DNA of 64,000 bases. Origin: JBCBGF01 sp039820585 (GTDB taxonomy: Bacteria; Pseudomonadota; Alphaproteobacteria; Rhodobacterales; Rhodobacteraceae). Position 1 is the stretch's first letter, and each line of letters begins with the position of its first letter. The stretch is taken from assembly GCA_039820585.1 (NCBI GenBank), contig JBCBPV010000003.1:1-64000 (forward strand), read 5' to 3'. Below, piece by piece: positions 1-8,810 of the stretch. A program made the position numbers and the translations under genes. A model generated the notes under the pieces. That model worked only from the letters and a program-made list of their open reading frames with translations. It had not been told where the DNA came from and did not search any database.

Positions 1-1057
1 CGTCGCCATCGAGAAAGATCGACGGCTCGATGGTAAAGATCATGCCTTCCCGCACCAATGTTGTGTCCCCATTCGTCAGGAACGGGGGTTCGTGCACGTC
101 CCATCCGATCGCATGGCCCAGCCGGTGCCTGAAGGCATGGCCATATCCCGCATCCTCCAGCACGTCCCGCGCGGCCTTGTCGACCTCTTCACAGGTCACC
201 GCGCCCGACTTGAGCGCGCCGATCCCTGCGGCCTGACTTTCCATGATCAGGCGATGCACTTCGAGTTGTTTGGCCGACGGCTCACCCATGCATGCAGTGC
301 GCCCGTAATCGTAGCACATGCCATCCAGCACCGCGCCGAAATCGAATAACACGCTTGTGGGTGGCTGCAACTTGCGGGGCCACGACTTGAGCTTGTTGCC
401 GAACTCGAGCGTGATGTCTGGCCCTGTGTTGTACATCGAGGTCGTGAAGGAGGGCCCAAGCGAGCCATGCGCTTTCATCTGATGGTCGAGTTCGGACAAC
501 ACGTCCAACTCGGTCATCCCGATTTTCATCTGTTTGACCGTCGCATCAAAGGCGGCTTCCGTAATGCGACCGGCCTCGCGCAGTTTCTCTATTTCGTCAG
601 CATCCTTGATCACGCGTAGGGGCCGTAGGAAACCCGTGCCGGACATAAAGGTCACGCCCGGACGCAACGCTTGCAGTTCGATCAGGGTTTCGGCCTCAGC
701 ATTGTCGCTCACGGCGATTTTCGGCGCGTCGCCAACGCCCAACTCGCTCAGAATGCCGGTGACAAGCTGAACCGGATCATCCCAATCGCCCAGAACCCGC
801 ACGTCAAAGGCCTCAAGCCCACCGGTCGACCCGAACTCTGCCGTCATGCGCGGTACCGCTAGGATCGGATCTTTGTCCGGCGCGATCCACGCGCCTTCTA
901 GCCACATGCCCGGATGAAGGTTTCGCCCGTAATTCGGGATATCCCGATGGATTCCAGTCAGATAATCGAGGTCTGTTCCCATGGGGAAAAACACAAGATC
1001 GGCCTGATCGGTCAGGCTGTCTTGAAACCGGGTCAAACGGTCTGCGTAGCTGGCCAT
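1..1057 (-). CDS. M24 family metallopeptidase (Xaa-Pro dipeptidase/aminopeptidase type), C-terminus cut by window edge
   Basis: Creatinase-fold (pita-bread) metallopeptidase that would cleave X-Pro dipeptides or similar small amides in the cytoplasm. The ATG at 1057 opens with MASYADRLTRFQ. The N-terminal half is the non-catalytic creatinase_N domain. The catalytic half shows the metal-site pattern FDFGA, then DYGRT, HRLGHAIGWD and TIEPS, which supply the two Asp, the His and the first Glu. The last Glu lies beyond the window. The start overlaps the 3' end of the upstream ATPase gene by 25 bp, so the peptidase is the last visible gene of the peptide-transporter operon and probably processes what that system imports. 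Exact substrate is not determinable; other M24 members act on creatine or DMSP-like compounds. Confidence 0.9.
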   Translation of the reverse strand, partial: MASYADRLTRFQDSLTDQADLVFFPMGTDLDYLTGIHRDIPNYGRNLHPGMWLEGAWIAPDKDPILAVPRMTAEFGSTGGLEAFDVRVLGDWDDPVQLVTGILSELGVGDAPKIAVSDNAEAETLIELQALRPGVTFMSGTGFLRPLRVIKDADEIEKLREAGRITEAAFDATVKQMKIGMTELDVLSELDHQMKAHGSLGPSFTTSMYNTGPDITLEFGNKLKSWPRKLQPPTSVLFDFGAVLDGMCYDYGRTACMGEPSAKQLEVHRLIMESQAAGIGALKSGAVTCEEVDKAARDVLEDAGYGHAFRHRLGHAIGWDVHEPPFLTNGDTTLVREGMIFTIEPSIFLDGD

Positions 1058-2049
1058 GGTGAGGGCTCCTCTTCACTGGCAATCTCTTCGGCAAAATGAC
1101 AGACGACGTCGCGCCCGTTGATCGTGCGGGTTTCGGGCCTGTCGGTCCGGCAGGTCTCGCGCGCAAACGGGCAGCGCGGGTGAAAGTGGCACCCCGACGG
1201 CGGGTCGATGGGCGAGGGGATGTCGCCTGCGATGGGTTCATAGATGACGCGGCGGCGGTCCAGTCGGGGCACTCCGTCGATCAGAGCGCGGGTGTAGGGA
1301 TGCAACGGTTGCTGGAAGACGTCTTCTGCTGGCCCCATCTCGACCACGCGGCCTAGATACATCACCAGTATCGTGTCGGCGATGTGTTCGACCACGCCAA
1401 GGTCGTGGGAGATGAACACATAGGTGAGTTCAAATTCGTCGCGCAAGTCCATGAAGAGGTTGATGATCTGCGCTTGTACCGATACGTCGAGCGCGCTGAC
1501 CGCTTCGTCGGCGACGAGGATCTCGGGCTCTACCGCCAGCGCCCGTGCGATCCCGATCCGTTGCCGCTGACCGCCTGAGAACTGATGCGCAAAACGCTGG
1601 CGTACCGACGGGTCGATGCCACACCGCTCCATCAGCCGATCGACATAGGCCTCCAACTCGCCGGGATCGACGACGCGGTGCACCCGGGGTGCCTCGCCAA
1701 CCAGATCGTGCACGCGTTTGCGGGGGTTCAACGATGAAAACGGGTCCTGGAAGATCATCTGCATCGGCAGCGCGCGCGAGATCCCATCTTCGAGATGGAG
1801 TGTGATTTCCCCCGATGTTGGCGGTAAAAGCCCGGCGATCATCCGCCCCAGCGTGGACTTTCCGCAACCCGACTCTCCCACGATCCCGAGCACTTTGCCC
1901 CGTTCGAGTTCAAAGGAAACGTCATCGACGGCCGTCACGACGGGCGGGCGCCGGATCAGGCCAAGTCGCGCCAGCGTGCTTACCACCAAATCGCCGCCAT
2001 CGCCGAACTTCCGGCTGGCATTCTTCACGGTGAGAACTGAGCCGCTCAT
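1033..2049 (-). CDS. Peptide/nickel-type ABC transporter ATPase, OppF/DppF-like
   Basis: Second ATP-hydrolysing subunit of a dipeptide/oligopeptide importer, 338 aa. It has Walker A GESGCGKST, the Q-loop stretch QMIFQDPFSSLNP, signature FSGGQRQR, Walker B ILVADE, and the OppF/DppF C-terminal cysteine-containing extension (CHFHPRCPFARETC). The ATG at 2049 (MSGSVL) is chosen because it overlaps the stop of the upstream ATPase gene as ATGA. The longer open frame reaching 2127 runs back into that gene and is not needed. Cytoplasmic face of the inner membrane, paired with the OppD-like subunit. Confidence 0.95.
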   Translation of the reverse strand: MSGSVLTVKNASRKFGDGGDLVVSTLARLGLIRRPPVVTAVDDVSFELERGKVLGIVGESGCGKSTLGRMIAGLLPPTSGEITLHLEDGISRALPMQMIFQDPFSSLNPRKRVHDLVGEAPRVHRVVDPGELEAYVDRLMERCGIDPSVRQRFAHQFSGGQRQRIGIARALAVEPEILVADEAVSALDVSVQAQIINLFMDLRDEFELTYVFISHDLGVVEHIADTILVMYLGRVVEMGPAEDVFQQPLHPYTRALIDGVPRLDRRRVIYEPIAGDIPSPIDPPSGCHFHPRCPFARETCRTDRPETRTINGRDVVCHFAEEIASEEEPSPWPATQTV

Positions 2050-3023
2050 GCCGACACCTCGGCCAGAGGGCGGCAACAACGGACATGGCGTCCGGCCAAG
2101 GTACGCATCTCTTGCGGCGCTGCGCACGCTTGGGTCGCGAGGGTACAGCGCGGACGAAAGGCGCAGCCTTCGGGCAGGTCGGTCAGCGCGGGCATACGTC
2201 CCGGGATCTGTTGCAAGCGCTTGCCCCGTTGCCCGCGCGACGGAACGCTGTCGATCAGCCCCCGTGTGTAGGGATGAGCGGGGGTGTCGAGCACCTCGTC
2301 AACGGTGCCATCCTCGACGATCCGGCCCGCATACATCACCAGAATTCGGTCCGCTATCCCGGCCACTACGGCGAGATCATGGGTGATCCAGATGAGCGCC
2401 GTGCCTCGCTCGCGGCACAGCCGCTGAACAAGGGCAAGTATCTGGCCCTGAATCGTGACATCGAGCGCCGTGGTCGGTTCGTCCATGATCACGAGGTCTG
2501 GTTCGTGCAGCAGGGCAATTGCCACCGCCACCCTTTGGCGCATTCCGCCGGACAGTTGGTGGGGAAACGCATTGAGCCGGTCCTCGGGAGACGGGATGCC
2601 CACTTCTTGCAAGGCCGCGATACTGCGCGCCCGGCATTCGCGATCACTTATCCTCAGATGCGCGCGCAGAGCATCGGCCATCTGCAATCCGATCTTCAAA
2701 ACCGGATTCAGGGTCATCATCGGGTCCTGAAAGACCATGGCGATCGTTTGCCCCCGAAGCGCGCGCATGGCCGAGGTGGACCGGCCGGCGATATCCTCCC
2801 CATGCAGGCGGATTGCGCCCGACATCACCTTGCCGGGCGGGCTGAGCAAGCCGTTAATCGAGAATCCGGTCATCGACTTGCCGGAGCCGGATTCGCCGAC
2901 AAGCCCAAGGATTTCTCCACGATGGACCTTGAAGGACACATCGCGCAATGCCTTCACCTCTCCCGCAGAGAGCAGAAAGGATGTGTTGAGGTTTTCCACC
3001 TCAAGGACGGGCGGCGCGGTCAT
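2046..3023 (-). CDS. Peptide/nickel-type ABC transporter ATPase, OppD/DppD-like
   Basis: First ATPase subunit of the importer, 325 aa from the ATG at 3023 (MTAPPVLEV), which overlaps the stop of the permease gene by four bases. Walker A GESGSGKS, signature LSGGMRQR, Walker B LVIMDEPTTALD and a C-terminal CAFRPRC cysteine motif are visible, as in OppD/DppD. The open frame continues upstream to 3404, but that part is read out of frame through the permease gene. It is translationally coupled on both sides, so all transporter parts should be made from one transcript. Confidence 0.95.
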   Translation of the reverse strand: MTAPPVLEVENLNTSFLLSAGEVKALRDVSFKVHRGEILGLVGESGSGKSMTGFSINGLLSPPGKVMSGAIRLHGEDIAGRSTSAMRALRGQTIAMVFQDPMMTLNPVLKIGLQMADALRAHLRISDRECRARSIAALQEVGIPSPEDRLNAFPHQLSGGMRQRVAVAIALLHEPDLVIMDEPTTALDVTIQGQILALVQRLCRERGTALIWITHDLAVVAGIADRILVMYAGRIVEDGTVDEVLDTPAHPYTRGLIDSVPSRGQRGKRLQQIPGRMPALTDLPEGCAFRPRCTLATQACAAPQEMRTLAGRHVRCCRPLAEVSA

Positions 3024-3904
3024 AGGTGCGGATTCAACGTATCGCGCAGGCGGTCGCCTAGCACATTGGCGCTGACAATGATCGCCAGAAGGACAAGACC
3101 AGGCAGGACGCTGATCCAGTAGCGGCCCGATTGCAGATAGTCGAAGCCATTGGCGATCAGCAGGCCCAGCGACGGGCGGGTCGGAGGCAGGCCGAGGCCG
3201 AGGAAGCTGAGCGTGGCTTCGAGTGAGATGGCCGCGGCCATCTGCATCGTAGCCACGACGAGGATGGTCGGCAGGCAATTTGGCAGGATGTGTCCGAACA
3301 GAATTCGCAGGTTGCCGAGTTTCAGGCCCTTGGCGGCATCCACATACTCCCGCGCGCTTTCGACAAGGGCCACGCCCCGCACGGTTCGCGCGAAATAGGC
3401 CCATTGGACGACGACAAGCGCAAATATGATCTTGTCCACCCCTCGACCCAGGATGACGAGCAGAATGAGCGCGACAAGGATTGTCGGAAAGCTGAGCTGC
3501 AAATCAACGATCCGCATCAGCACGGTATCGACCCAACCCCCGCGATATGCGGCGACGAGCCCCACAATTGTGCCCACGATCAACGCGATGATTCCCGATG
3601 AGAGGCCCACAAGCAATGAGATCCGGATGCCGTATATCATCGCAGACAGCATGTCCCGGCCCTGCCCATCGGTGCCGAGCACATAGTGCGCGCCGGTCCA
3701 GCTTTCCGAGCCGGGCGGCAGGAGCGAGTCCATGATATCGACCTGCGCCAGATCGTAGGGGTTCTGCGGCGCGAGCCACGGCGCAAAGATCGCGATCAGG
3801 CAGAATCCTGTGAACGTCGCCAGTGCGGCGACGGCAGCCGGTGAGCGCAGAAACTCACGCCAGACACCGGGGGCAGGGGCCCTGTGTGCGACGACCCCGC
3901 TCAT
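3020..3904 (-). CDS. Peptide/nickel-type ABC transporter permease, OppC/DppC-like
   Basis: Inner-membrane channel subunit, 294 aa. It has the OppC_N leader helix (around residues 20-45), a periplasmic loop with GTDGQGRDMLS, and a BPD_transp_1 core with the EAA loop (EYVDAAKGLKLGNLRILFGHILPN) that docks the ATPases. Five to six membrane helices are evident. The start overlaps the stop of the OppB-like gene (ATGA), and its own stop overlaps the OppD-like start. Family assignment is secure; the transported ligand is not deducible from the permease. Confidence 0.94.
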   Translation of the reverse strand: MSGVVAHRAPAPGVWREFLRSPAAVAALATFTGFCLIAIFAPWLAPQNPYDLAQVDIMDSLLPPGSESWTGAHYVLGTDGQGRDMLSAMIYGIRISLLVGLSSGIIALIVGTIVGLVAAYRGGWVDTVLMRIVDLQLSFPTILVALILLVILGRGVDKIIFALVVVQWAYFARTVRGVALVESAREYVDAAKGLKLGNLRILFGHILPNCLPTILVVATMQMAAAISLEATLSFLGLGLPPTRPSLGLLIANGFDYLQSGRYWISVLPGLVLLAIIVSANVLGDRLRDTLNPHL

Positions 3905-4878
3905 CCCGAGTTGCCGCCAAGTCTGACTCGGGGATCGAGCAGGGAATATAGTATATCGGTGATCAGATTCAGTAAAACGAACATGATCACCACGAAGATC
4001 AGGTAGGCGACGATCAAGGGCCGGTCGAGCACGGCGATGGCGTCGATCAGCATCTTGCCCACGCCAGGCCAGGAGAAGATCGATTCAACCACGACGGCAA
4101 AGGCGATGACGCCGCCGAACTCCATCCCCAGAACGGTGACGATGGGGATCAGGATGTTGCGCATCACATGCAGCGAAAGGATGCGGCGTTCGCGGATGCC
4201 GTTGGCGCGAGCGAACTTGATATAGTCGGAGAACAGCACCTCGCGCATCCCTGCCCGTGTCAGGCGGATCACCATGGCCATCATGATCAGGGACAATGTG
4301 AAGGCGGGCATGGCCAAATGGTGCAGGCCGTCCAGCGTGAATAGGCTGAGGTCGGCGCCAAACACCTCAACGGTGTCACCCCGGCCGATCGCGGGCATCC
4401 AGCCCAACGTGACCGAGAAAACGATAATCATGATCAGCCCGATCCAGAAAACGGGCACCGAAAAGGCAAGCATCGAAAAGCCCATGATGACCCGTGACGT
4501 CCAGTGCGTGGGCCGCAACCCAGCGGCCACGCCAAGCGGCAGCCCAACGACCAGCGCGATCACGAGGGCGCAAAACGCCAGTTCGAGTGTTGCCGGAAGA
4601 CGTTGCCAGATCAGCGACATTGCAGGCACGCCGTGGGTGAACGAGTTGCCGAGATCGCCTTGAAACATGTTCCCGATGAAGACCCAGTATTGCTCCCAAA
4701 TCGGGCGGTCGAGGCCAAGATCCTTGATGATCGCATCAAGGCAGGGCTGATCGCATTCGGATGAGGCAAAGATGTAAACCGGGTTGCCGATCACATTGAC
4801 GCCGAAAAAGACGAGCACCGTCATCACGGCCAGTACAAGCAGGGCCTGAAGAAGGCGTTTGACGATGAACTCTGCCAT
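3901..4878 (-). CDS. Peptide/nickel-type ABC transporter permease, OppB/DppB-like
   Basis: Partner channel subunit, 325 aa. The first helix (FIVKRLLQALLVLAVMTVLVFF) and the loop reading DLGLDRPIWEQYW are typical of DppB. The EAA motif lies near residues 210-235 (SDYIKFARANGIRERRIL). The periplasmic loop has an extra Cys pair (SSECDQPCLDA), seen in some marine homologues. It sits 66 bp downstream of the binding-protein gene, and that gap holds a strong stem-loop. Confidence 0.94.
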   Translation of the reverse strand: MAEFIVKRLLQALLVLAVMTVLVFFGVNVIGNPVYIFASSECDQPCLDAIIKDLGLDRPIWEQYWVFIGNMFQGDLGNSFTHGVPAMSLIWQRLPATLELAFCALVIALVVGLPLGVAAGLRPTHWTSRVIMGFSMLAFSVPVFWIGLIMIIVFSVTLGWMPAIGRGDTVEVFGADLSLFTLDGLHHLAMPAFTLSLIMMAMVIRLTRAGMREVLFSDYIKFARANGIRERRILSLHVMRNILIPIVTVLGMEFGGVIAFAVVVESIFSWPGVGKMLIDAIAVLDRPLIVAYLIFVVIMFVLLNLITDILYSLLDPRVRLGGNSG

Positions 4879-4902
4879 GGGGTTCAGATCCGCCTGTTCG
4901 GT

Positions 4903-4938
4903 CCGGTGGGGCAGGGCGACACAGGGCCGCCCCGCCGG
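4903..4938 (-). promoter_or_regulatory. Intergenic stem-loop between binding-protein and permease genes
   Basis: The arms CCGGTGGGGC and GCCCCGCCGG pair over 10 positions with a single G-T wobble, around a 16-base loop. It lies between the stop of the binding-protein gene and the start of the OppB-like gene and has no T-run. It is more likely an mRNA-stabilising or partially terminating element than a full terminator. Confidence 0.55.
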
Positions 4939-4944
4939 ATGGGA

Positions 4945-6558
4945 TCACTCGACCCGGCGCACGTCCATCGCGCGGGTGCGCTCGTTGGTGCGCGGTTCAT
5001 GTACCAGAGTGGATTTCATACCCCACTGGTTCACCTGGAAGTGGATCGGGATATAGGCATAGTCCTGCATCCCGATGGTGATGGCTTCTTCCAGGATCGC
5101 GCGCCGCGCATCGTTGTCGATTGTGCGCTTGGCGAGGACAGACCGCGCGTCCACTTCGGTGTTGGAATACCGGCCAAAGTTGCCGTTCCCGCCACCCGTG
5201 GCCGCGTTGTAGGTCTCGAGCGTGCCGCTAACCGTATAGGTCGCCTCGCCCGCGACTGTGCCCCACCCGGTCAGAGCAATCGAGAACTCGGGCACGTCGA
5301 AGCCCGGCATCGACAGTTCATCCCCACGGATCAGGCGCGAGAAGAAGACGTTACGCGGCATGGCGTCGACCTCGGTGGTGATACCGACGCGCGACCACAT
5401 CTGGGCCACTGCCTCAAGGATCCGCGCATCGTTGATGTAGCGGTCGTTGGGGCCATGCAGCGTGATGTTGAAGCCGTCGGCATAGCCGGCTTCGGCCAGC
5501 AGAGCCTGCGCCTGTTCGGGATCATAAGGATCGGCGTCAAGCCCTTCGACATAACCAAAGAACCCCGGCGGTACGATGTTTTTCGCCGGAAGCGCCGCGC
5601 CGCCCATGATCCGGTCACGGATCGCTTCGCGGTTGATCGACAGCGATAGCGCCTTGCGTACGCGCCAGTCCCGCAGCGGGTTCGGCACCATCGGATTGCC
5701 CGCGGCATCGGTGATGAAGGGCTCGATGTGCTTGTTGCCGGGGATGATATAGATCAGCCGGTCGGCCGGGATGGTAGAGACCGTAAAGTTCGGATCTTCC
5801 ACCAGTTGCGGGATGTCGATGGTGGGCGGATAGTCGATCATATCGACATCGCCGTTCAACAGTGCCGCGAGACGGGCCGAATCCTGACCCACAGGCCGGA
5901 ACACCACCTGATCCCAATGCGGCTCACCCCCCCAGTAGTCAGGAAACTTCTTCACTGTGATCTGGCTGCCGGGGGAATACTCCTCGAACATGTAGGGTCC
6001 GGTTCCGATGGCGGCCTGCCCGGTGTTGAAGTCCACCGAGGGTTCGACGCCCGCCGCCGCATGTTCGGCGATGATCGGCAGCATGGCAAGGTCTTCGGCC
6101 ATGGTCGGGTAGGGGCCGTCGGTGGTGATGTGGACGGTGTAGTCGTCAATCTTTTCCCACTGCTTGCCGCCTTTTTCGAGTTGGAACGCAGGCGATGCAG
6201 GCGCGCCCGAGACGCCGGCGCGCAGGCGGTTATAAGTGAAGATCACGTCATCGGCGGTGAAATCCTCACCGTCATGCCACTTCACCCCTTCCCGGAGTTT
6301 GAATTCCCACGTCGTCTCGTTGATTGGCGCCCACGACACCGCAAGACCGGGGATCGGCTGCGATGTGGACGACAGCCCGACCAAACGTTCGAAAATGTGC
6401 TCTTGCACCTGGGTATCGCCCGAGAGTTGGGTCCAGTGCGGATCCATACTGGCCGCCTCAGAGCGCACGCCGATGGTCAACACCTCTTGGGCCAGAGCGA
6501 TGGCCGGCTGCGCCATGGCGAGCCCCGCGGCCAGAAACCACGACATCCGGTAGTTCAT
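4945..6558 (-). CDS. Periplasmic solute-binding protein, family 5 (peptide/opine/nickel type)
   Basis: Extracytoplasmic receptor of the ABC importer, 537 aa. A signal peptide is visible (MNYRMSWFLAAGLAMAQPAIALAQ, cleavage after AQ). The mature protein begins EVLTIGVRSEAASMDPHWTQLSGD, the SBP_bac_5 opening. WEFKLREGVKWHDGEDFTADDV is the hallmark family motif, and the RKALSLSINREAI segment is also typical. A strong AGGAGG precedes the ATG at 6558. It is first in the operon, so it should be the most abundant product. Ligand unknown; the downstream M24 peptidase points to short peptides or amides. Confidence 0.95.
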   Translation of the reverse strand: MNYRMSWFLAAGLAMAQPAIALAQEVLTIGVRSEAASMDPHWTQLSGDTQVQEHIFERLVGLSSTSQPIPGLAVSWAPINETTWEFKLREGVKWHDGEDFTADDVIFTYNRLRAGVSGAPASPAFQLEKGGKQWEKIDDYTVHITTDGPYPTMAEDLAMLPIIAEHAAAGVEPSVDFNTGQAAIGTGPYMFEEYSPGSQITVKKFPDYWGGEPHWDQVVFRPVGQDSARLAALLNGDVDMIDYPPTIDIPQLVEDPNFTVSTIPADRLIYIIPGNKHIEPFITDAAGNPMVPNPLRDWRVRKALSLSINREAIRDRIMGGAALPAKNIVPPGFFGYVEGLDADPYDPEQAQALLAEAGYADGFNITLHGPNDRYINDARILEAVAQMWSRVGITTEVDAMPRNVFFSRLIRGDELSMPGFDVPEFSIALTGWGTVAGEATYTVSGTLETYNAATGGGNGNFGRYSNTEVDARSVLAKRTIDNDARRAILEEAITIGMQDYAYIPIHFQVNQWGMKSTLVHEPRTNERTRAMDVRRVE

Positions 6559-6967
6559 GACAAAACCTCCTTGTTGCCGCAGGTTGAGCGACCTGCGGGC
6601 GGGGCCAGCGATTGTATCGCCGGCCTGATTGTTTGATGACAGTAAAGAAATTTTAGTTCCGGGATCGTCGCTATGTCTATCACTTTCTTGGTGAATTCAG
6701 TCTTCTAAGCCCCTAGCAGCTCGAGAGCGGGCACATTGTTGAGACCGAAACTGTGTGCGCTATGTTGACTTTTGTTCGTGATATGAACGTTTTGCGAGAT
6801 ATGTCGACCGCCCAAACCATCCAGAAACGCCGCCGCGCACGCCGACCGCGTGACGCGCATCTTGCGGATGTCACACAACCGAACACGGTGACCGACGCCG
6901 GGATTTCAGCGAATCGCATGTGATCCGATCCCAAGGCGCACTGCCCCAAACAACCAAAGGAGTGACC
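6559..6967. other. Divergent promoter region between the peptide-transport operon and the OYE gene
   Basis: The 409 bp hold no convincing gene. An inverted repeat GTTCGTGATATGAAC (6774-6788) sits just downstream of a TTGACT and could be an operator. A 53-codon frame on the plus strand (6763-6923) has an Arg-rich middle but no family signature and no ribosome site, so I do not call it a gene. The Shine-Dalgarno AAAGGAG for the OYE gene is at the right end. Confidence 0.5.
6774..6788. promoter_or_regulatory. Candidate operator, GTTC-N7-GAAC inverted repeat
   Basis: Perfect four-base arms GTTC and GAAC around a 7-base centre. It lies in the intergenic region between two divergent transcription units, eight bases downstream of TTGACT. 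No regulator gene is adjacent, so the cognate protein is unknown. Confidence 0.3.
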
Positions 6968-8074
6968 ATGACCGAACTGCCCGCGCTCTTCACGCCCTTC
7001 AGCCTTCGCGGTGTGACCTTTCCCAACCGGGTCGTGCTAGCGCCTATGTGCCAATACCAAGCCGATGACGGCGCACCGAATGACTGGCACGTCGCCCATC
7101 ACGGGCGCTACGCCTCATCCGGTGTCGGCGGGGCAATAGCCGAGGCCACGGGGGTGACTGCCGAGGGCCGTATCAGCCCCGGCTGCACGGGAATCTACCG
7201 GGACGATCATGTCACGGCGTGGCAGCGCGTGACCCGGCTCTACCGGCGCCAAGGCATTCCGACGTTTCTGCAAATCGGCCATGCGGGCCCCAAGGCTTCG
7301 ACCATGCGCCCGTGGGACGGGGCGGGGCCGCTGGTCGCGGGCTCCGATGAGCCGCCGTGGCAGACAGTTGCCCCTTCAGCCGTTCCTGCGCGTGACGGCT
7401 GGCACACGCCCCGCGCGCTGGACGTTGCGGAAATGCCCGCCATCGCCGAGGCCTTTGCCGAAGGCGCCCGCCGCGCATTGGCAGCCGGGTTCGACGGGGT
7501 CGAGATCCACGGCGCGCACGGCTATCTTCTGCACAGTTTCATGTCGCCCTGGTCAAATCGCCGGACGGACGAATATGGCGGCGATCTCGCCGGGCGGATG
7601 CGCCTGCCGCTGGAGGTCGCCCGCGCCGTTCGCGCGGCGGTGCCTGCCGACGTTCCAGTACTGTATCGGGCCTCTTGCGTCGATGGAGAGGGCGGAAGCC
7701 TGACGCTATTCGACACGGTTGCGCTCGCGTCCGAGCTGCGGGCCTTGGGCACAGACCTCATGGATTGTTCGGGCGGCGGTATCCCCAGCGGCCAACGGCT
7801 GGCCGCGCAGAAACCAGAACCGGGCTTTCAGGTTCCCTATGCCCACCGCATCCGGCACGAGACCGGATTGCCGACCATGGCCGTCGGGATGATCACCGAC
7901 CCAACGCACGCCAATGACATCATTGCCGAGGGGCGCGCGGATCTGGTTTCCATGGCGCGTCAGTTTCTGCGCGAACCGAATTGGGTGTATCGGGCGGCGC
8001 AAGACCTCGGAGTGGAGGATCCAGCATCGGTCTTGCCGCAGCTCTACGCGTTCTATCTCAGGATATCGGCGTAA
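6968..8074 (+). CDS. NADH:flavin oxidoreductase, Old Yellow Enzyme family (YqjM/NamA-like)
   Basis: FMN-dependent ene-reductase, 368 aa, a TIM barrel that reduces activated C=C bonds with NAD(P)H. It opens with LFTPFSLRGVTFPNRVVLAPMCQYQADDG, containing the Cys of thermophilic-type/YqjM OYEs that tunes FMN. The substrate-binding HGAHGYLLHSFMSPWSNRRTDEYGG and FMN-phosphate region (MAVGMITDPTHANDIIAEGRADLVSMAR) are intact. The start is the ATG at 6968 because AAAGGAG lies 5 bases upstream; an earlier in-frame ATG at 6920 has no ribosome site. It stands alone. Physiological substrate unknown. Confidence 0.95.
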   Translation: MTELPALFTPFSLRGVTFPNRVVLAPMCQYQADDGAPNDWHVAHHGRYASSGVGGAIAEATGVTAEGRISPGCTGIYRDDHVTAWQRVTRLYRRQGIPTFLQIGHAGPKASTMRPWDGAGPLVAGSDEPPWQTVAPSAVPARDGWHTPRALDVAEMPAIAEAFAEGARRALAAGFDGVEIHGAHGYLLHSFMSPWSNRRTDEYGGDLAGRMRLPLEVARAVRAAVPADVPVLYRASCVDGEGGSLTLFDTVALASELRALGTDLMDCSGGGIPSGQRLAAQKPEPGFQVPYAHRIRHETGLPTMAVGMITDPTHANDIIAEGRADLVSMARQFLREPNWVYRAAQDLGVEDPASVLPQLYAFYLRISA

Positions 8075-8810
8075 AGGGCGCAACCGTCCACATAATGAAC
8101 CAGCAGGATGGGCTTCCAGTCTTTCAGTACTCCTTATCGTTTGAGCCGCGCGGCTTTGTCGGCGAAATGGGCTTGGTCATATGGGGTTACGCCGACTAAA
8201 ACAGTTTGCTGCACAGTTTGCTGCACAATCCGCAATGCGCTTAACCTAAAGAAATATCTGTAATCAGATACTTAAATTGATGGCCAAAACGTTTTTCGGA
8301 CTTCGTCTCCACCACCACATGCAATCAAATGGCTCTAGAAATGACGCTTCACGTGTTTCTGGTTCGGCCATCCTCCACGCATTTCCCTGATGAAGCGTAG
8401 CTTTGTCAGAAATTGGCTGAACGTCAGCTCGAGTGATCAGGCTAGATGCAAAGAGGTTCCGGCGTTGAGGGCGCCCCGCACACGATCTCGTTGTAACGGC
8501 CGTCTAGGGCATCCACTCTGCAGATGGTCCGATCTCTTCTTGCTCAGTAGGCATGGCTGTTTCCGCCCCCCTTGGGCAAACCTCTTCAAACAAAACCGTT
8601 CTGCGCACCAGCGCTGGAGGTCTTCCAATGGAAAACATTCGAGAATAAAGCGTTTGCCCGGCAACGGCCCTGCGCGACATTCTCTTTGTAGGTTGCGGGG
8701 CGACGCGGAACATGCTGGCCAATCGTCCGCTATATCCTGCCGCAACGGCTGCGGAGCATCTGTACGTACCGGTGGGACGACCCCATTTTGGGACGTACCA
8801 CCGGGAATGG
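8075..8810. other. Gene-poor gap with degenerate sequence
   Basis: 736 bp without a credible gene. It contains a 12-bp unit repeated twice in tandem (8202-8225). On the minus strand, just inside it (about 8141-8200), there is a 20-codon stretch reading VGVTPYDQAHFADKAARLKR then stop, which looks like an orphan protein C-terminus. AT content is higher around 8220-8340. Overlapping open frames of 114-151 codons on both strands between 8390 and 8848 have no recognisable motif and disagree in frame, so I treat them as chance. The region may be decayed mobile or foreign DNA. Confidence 0.45.
8202..8227. repeat. Tandem direct repeat, 12-bp unit CAGTTTGCTGCA x2
   Basis: Two perfect head-to-tail copies of CAGTTTGCTGCA followed by a partial third copy (CA). 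Function unknown; it could be a recombination scar or a protein-binding site. Confidence 0.7.

Noticed and set aside
6763..6923. Short 53-codon plus-strand frame between the opp operon and the OYE gene
   Set aside because: No ribosome site, no homology-like motif; its Arg-rich middle is typical of random GC-rich DNA.
8281..8325. Sequence with CTCCACCACCA as the 3' end of a tRNA or tmRNA (integration site)
   Set aside because: No cloverleaf arms or T-loop consensus can be formed upstream of it.
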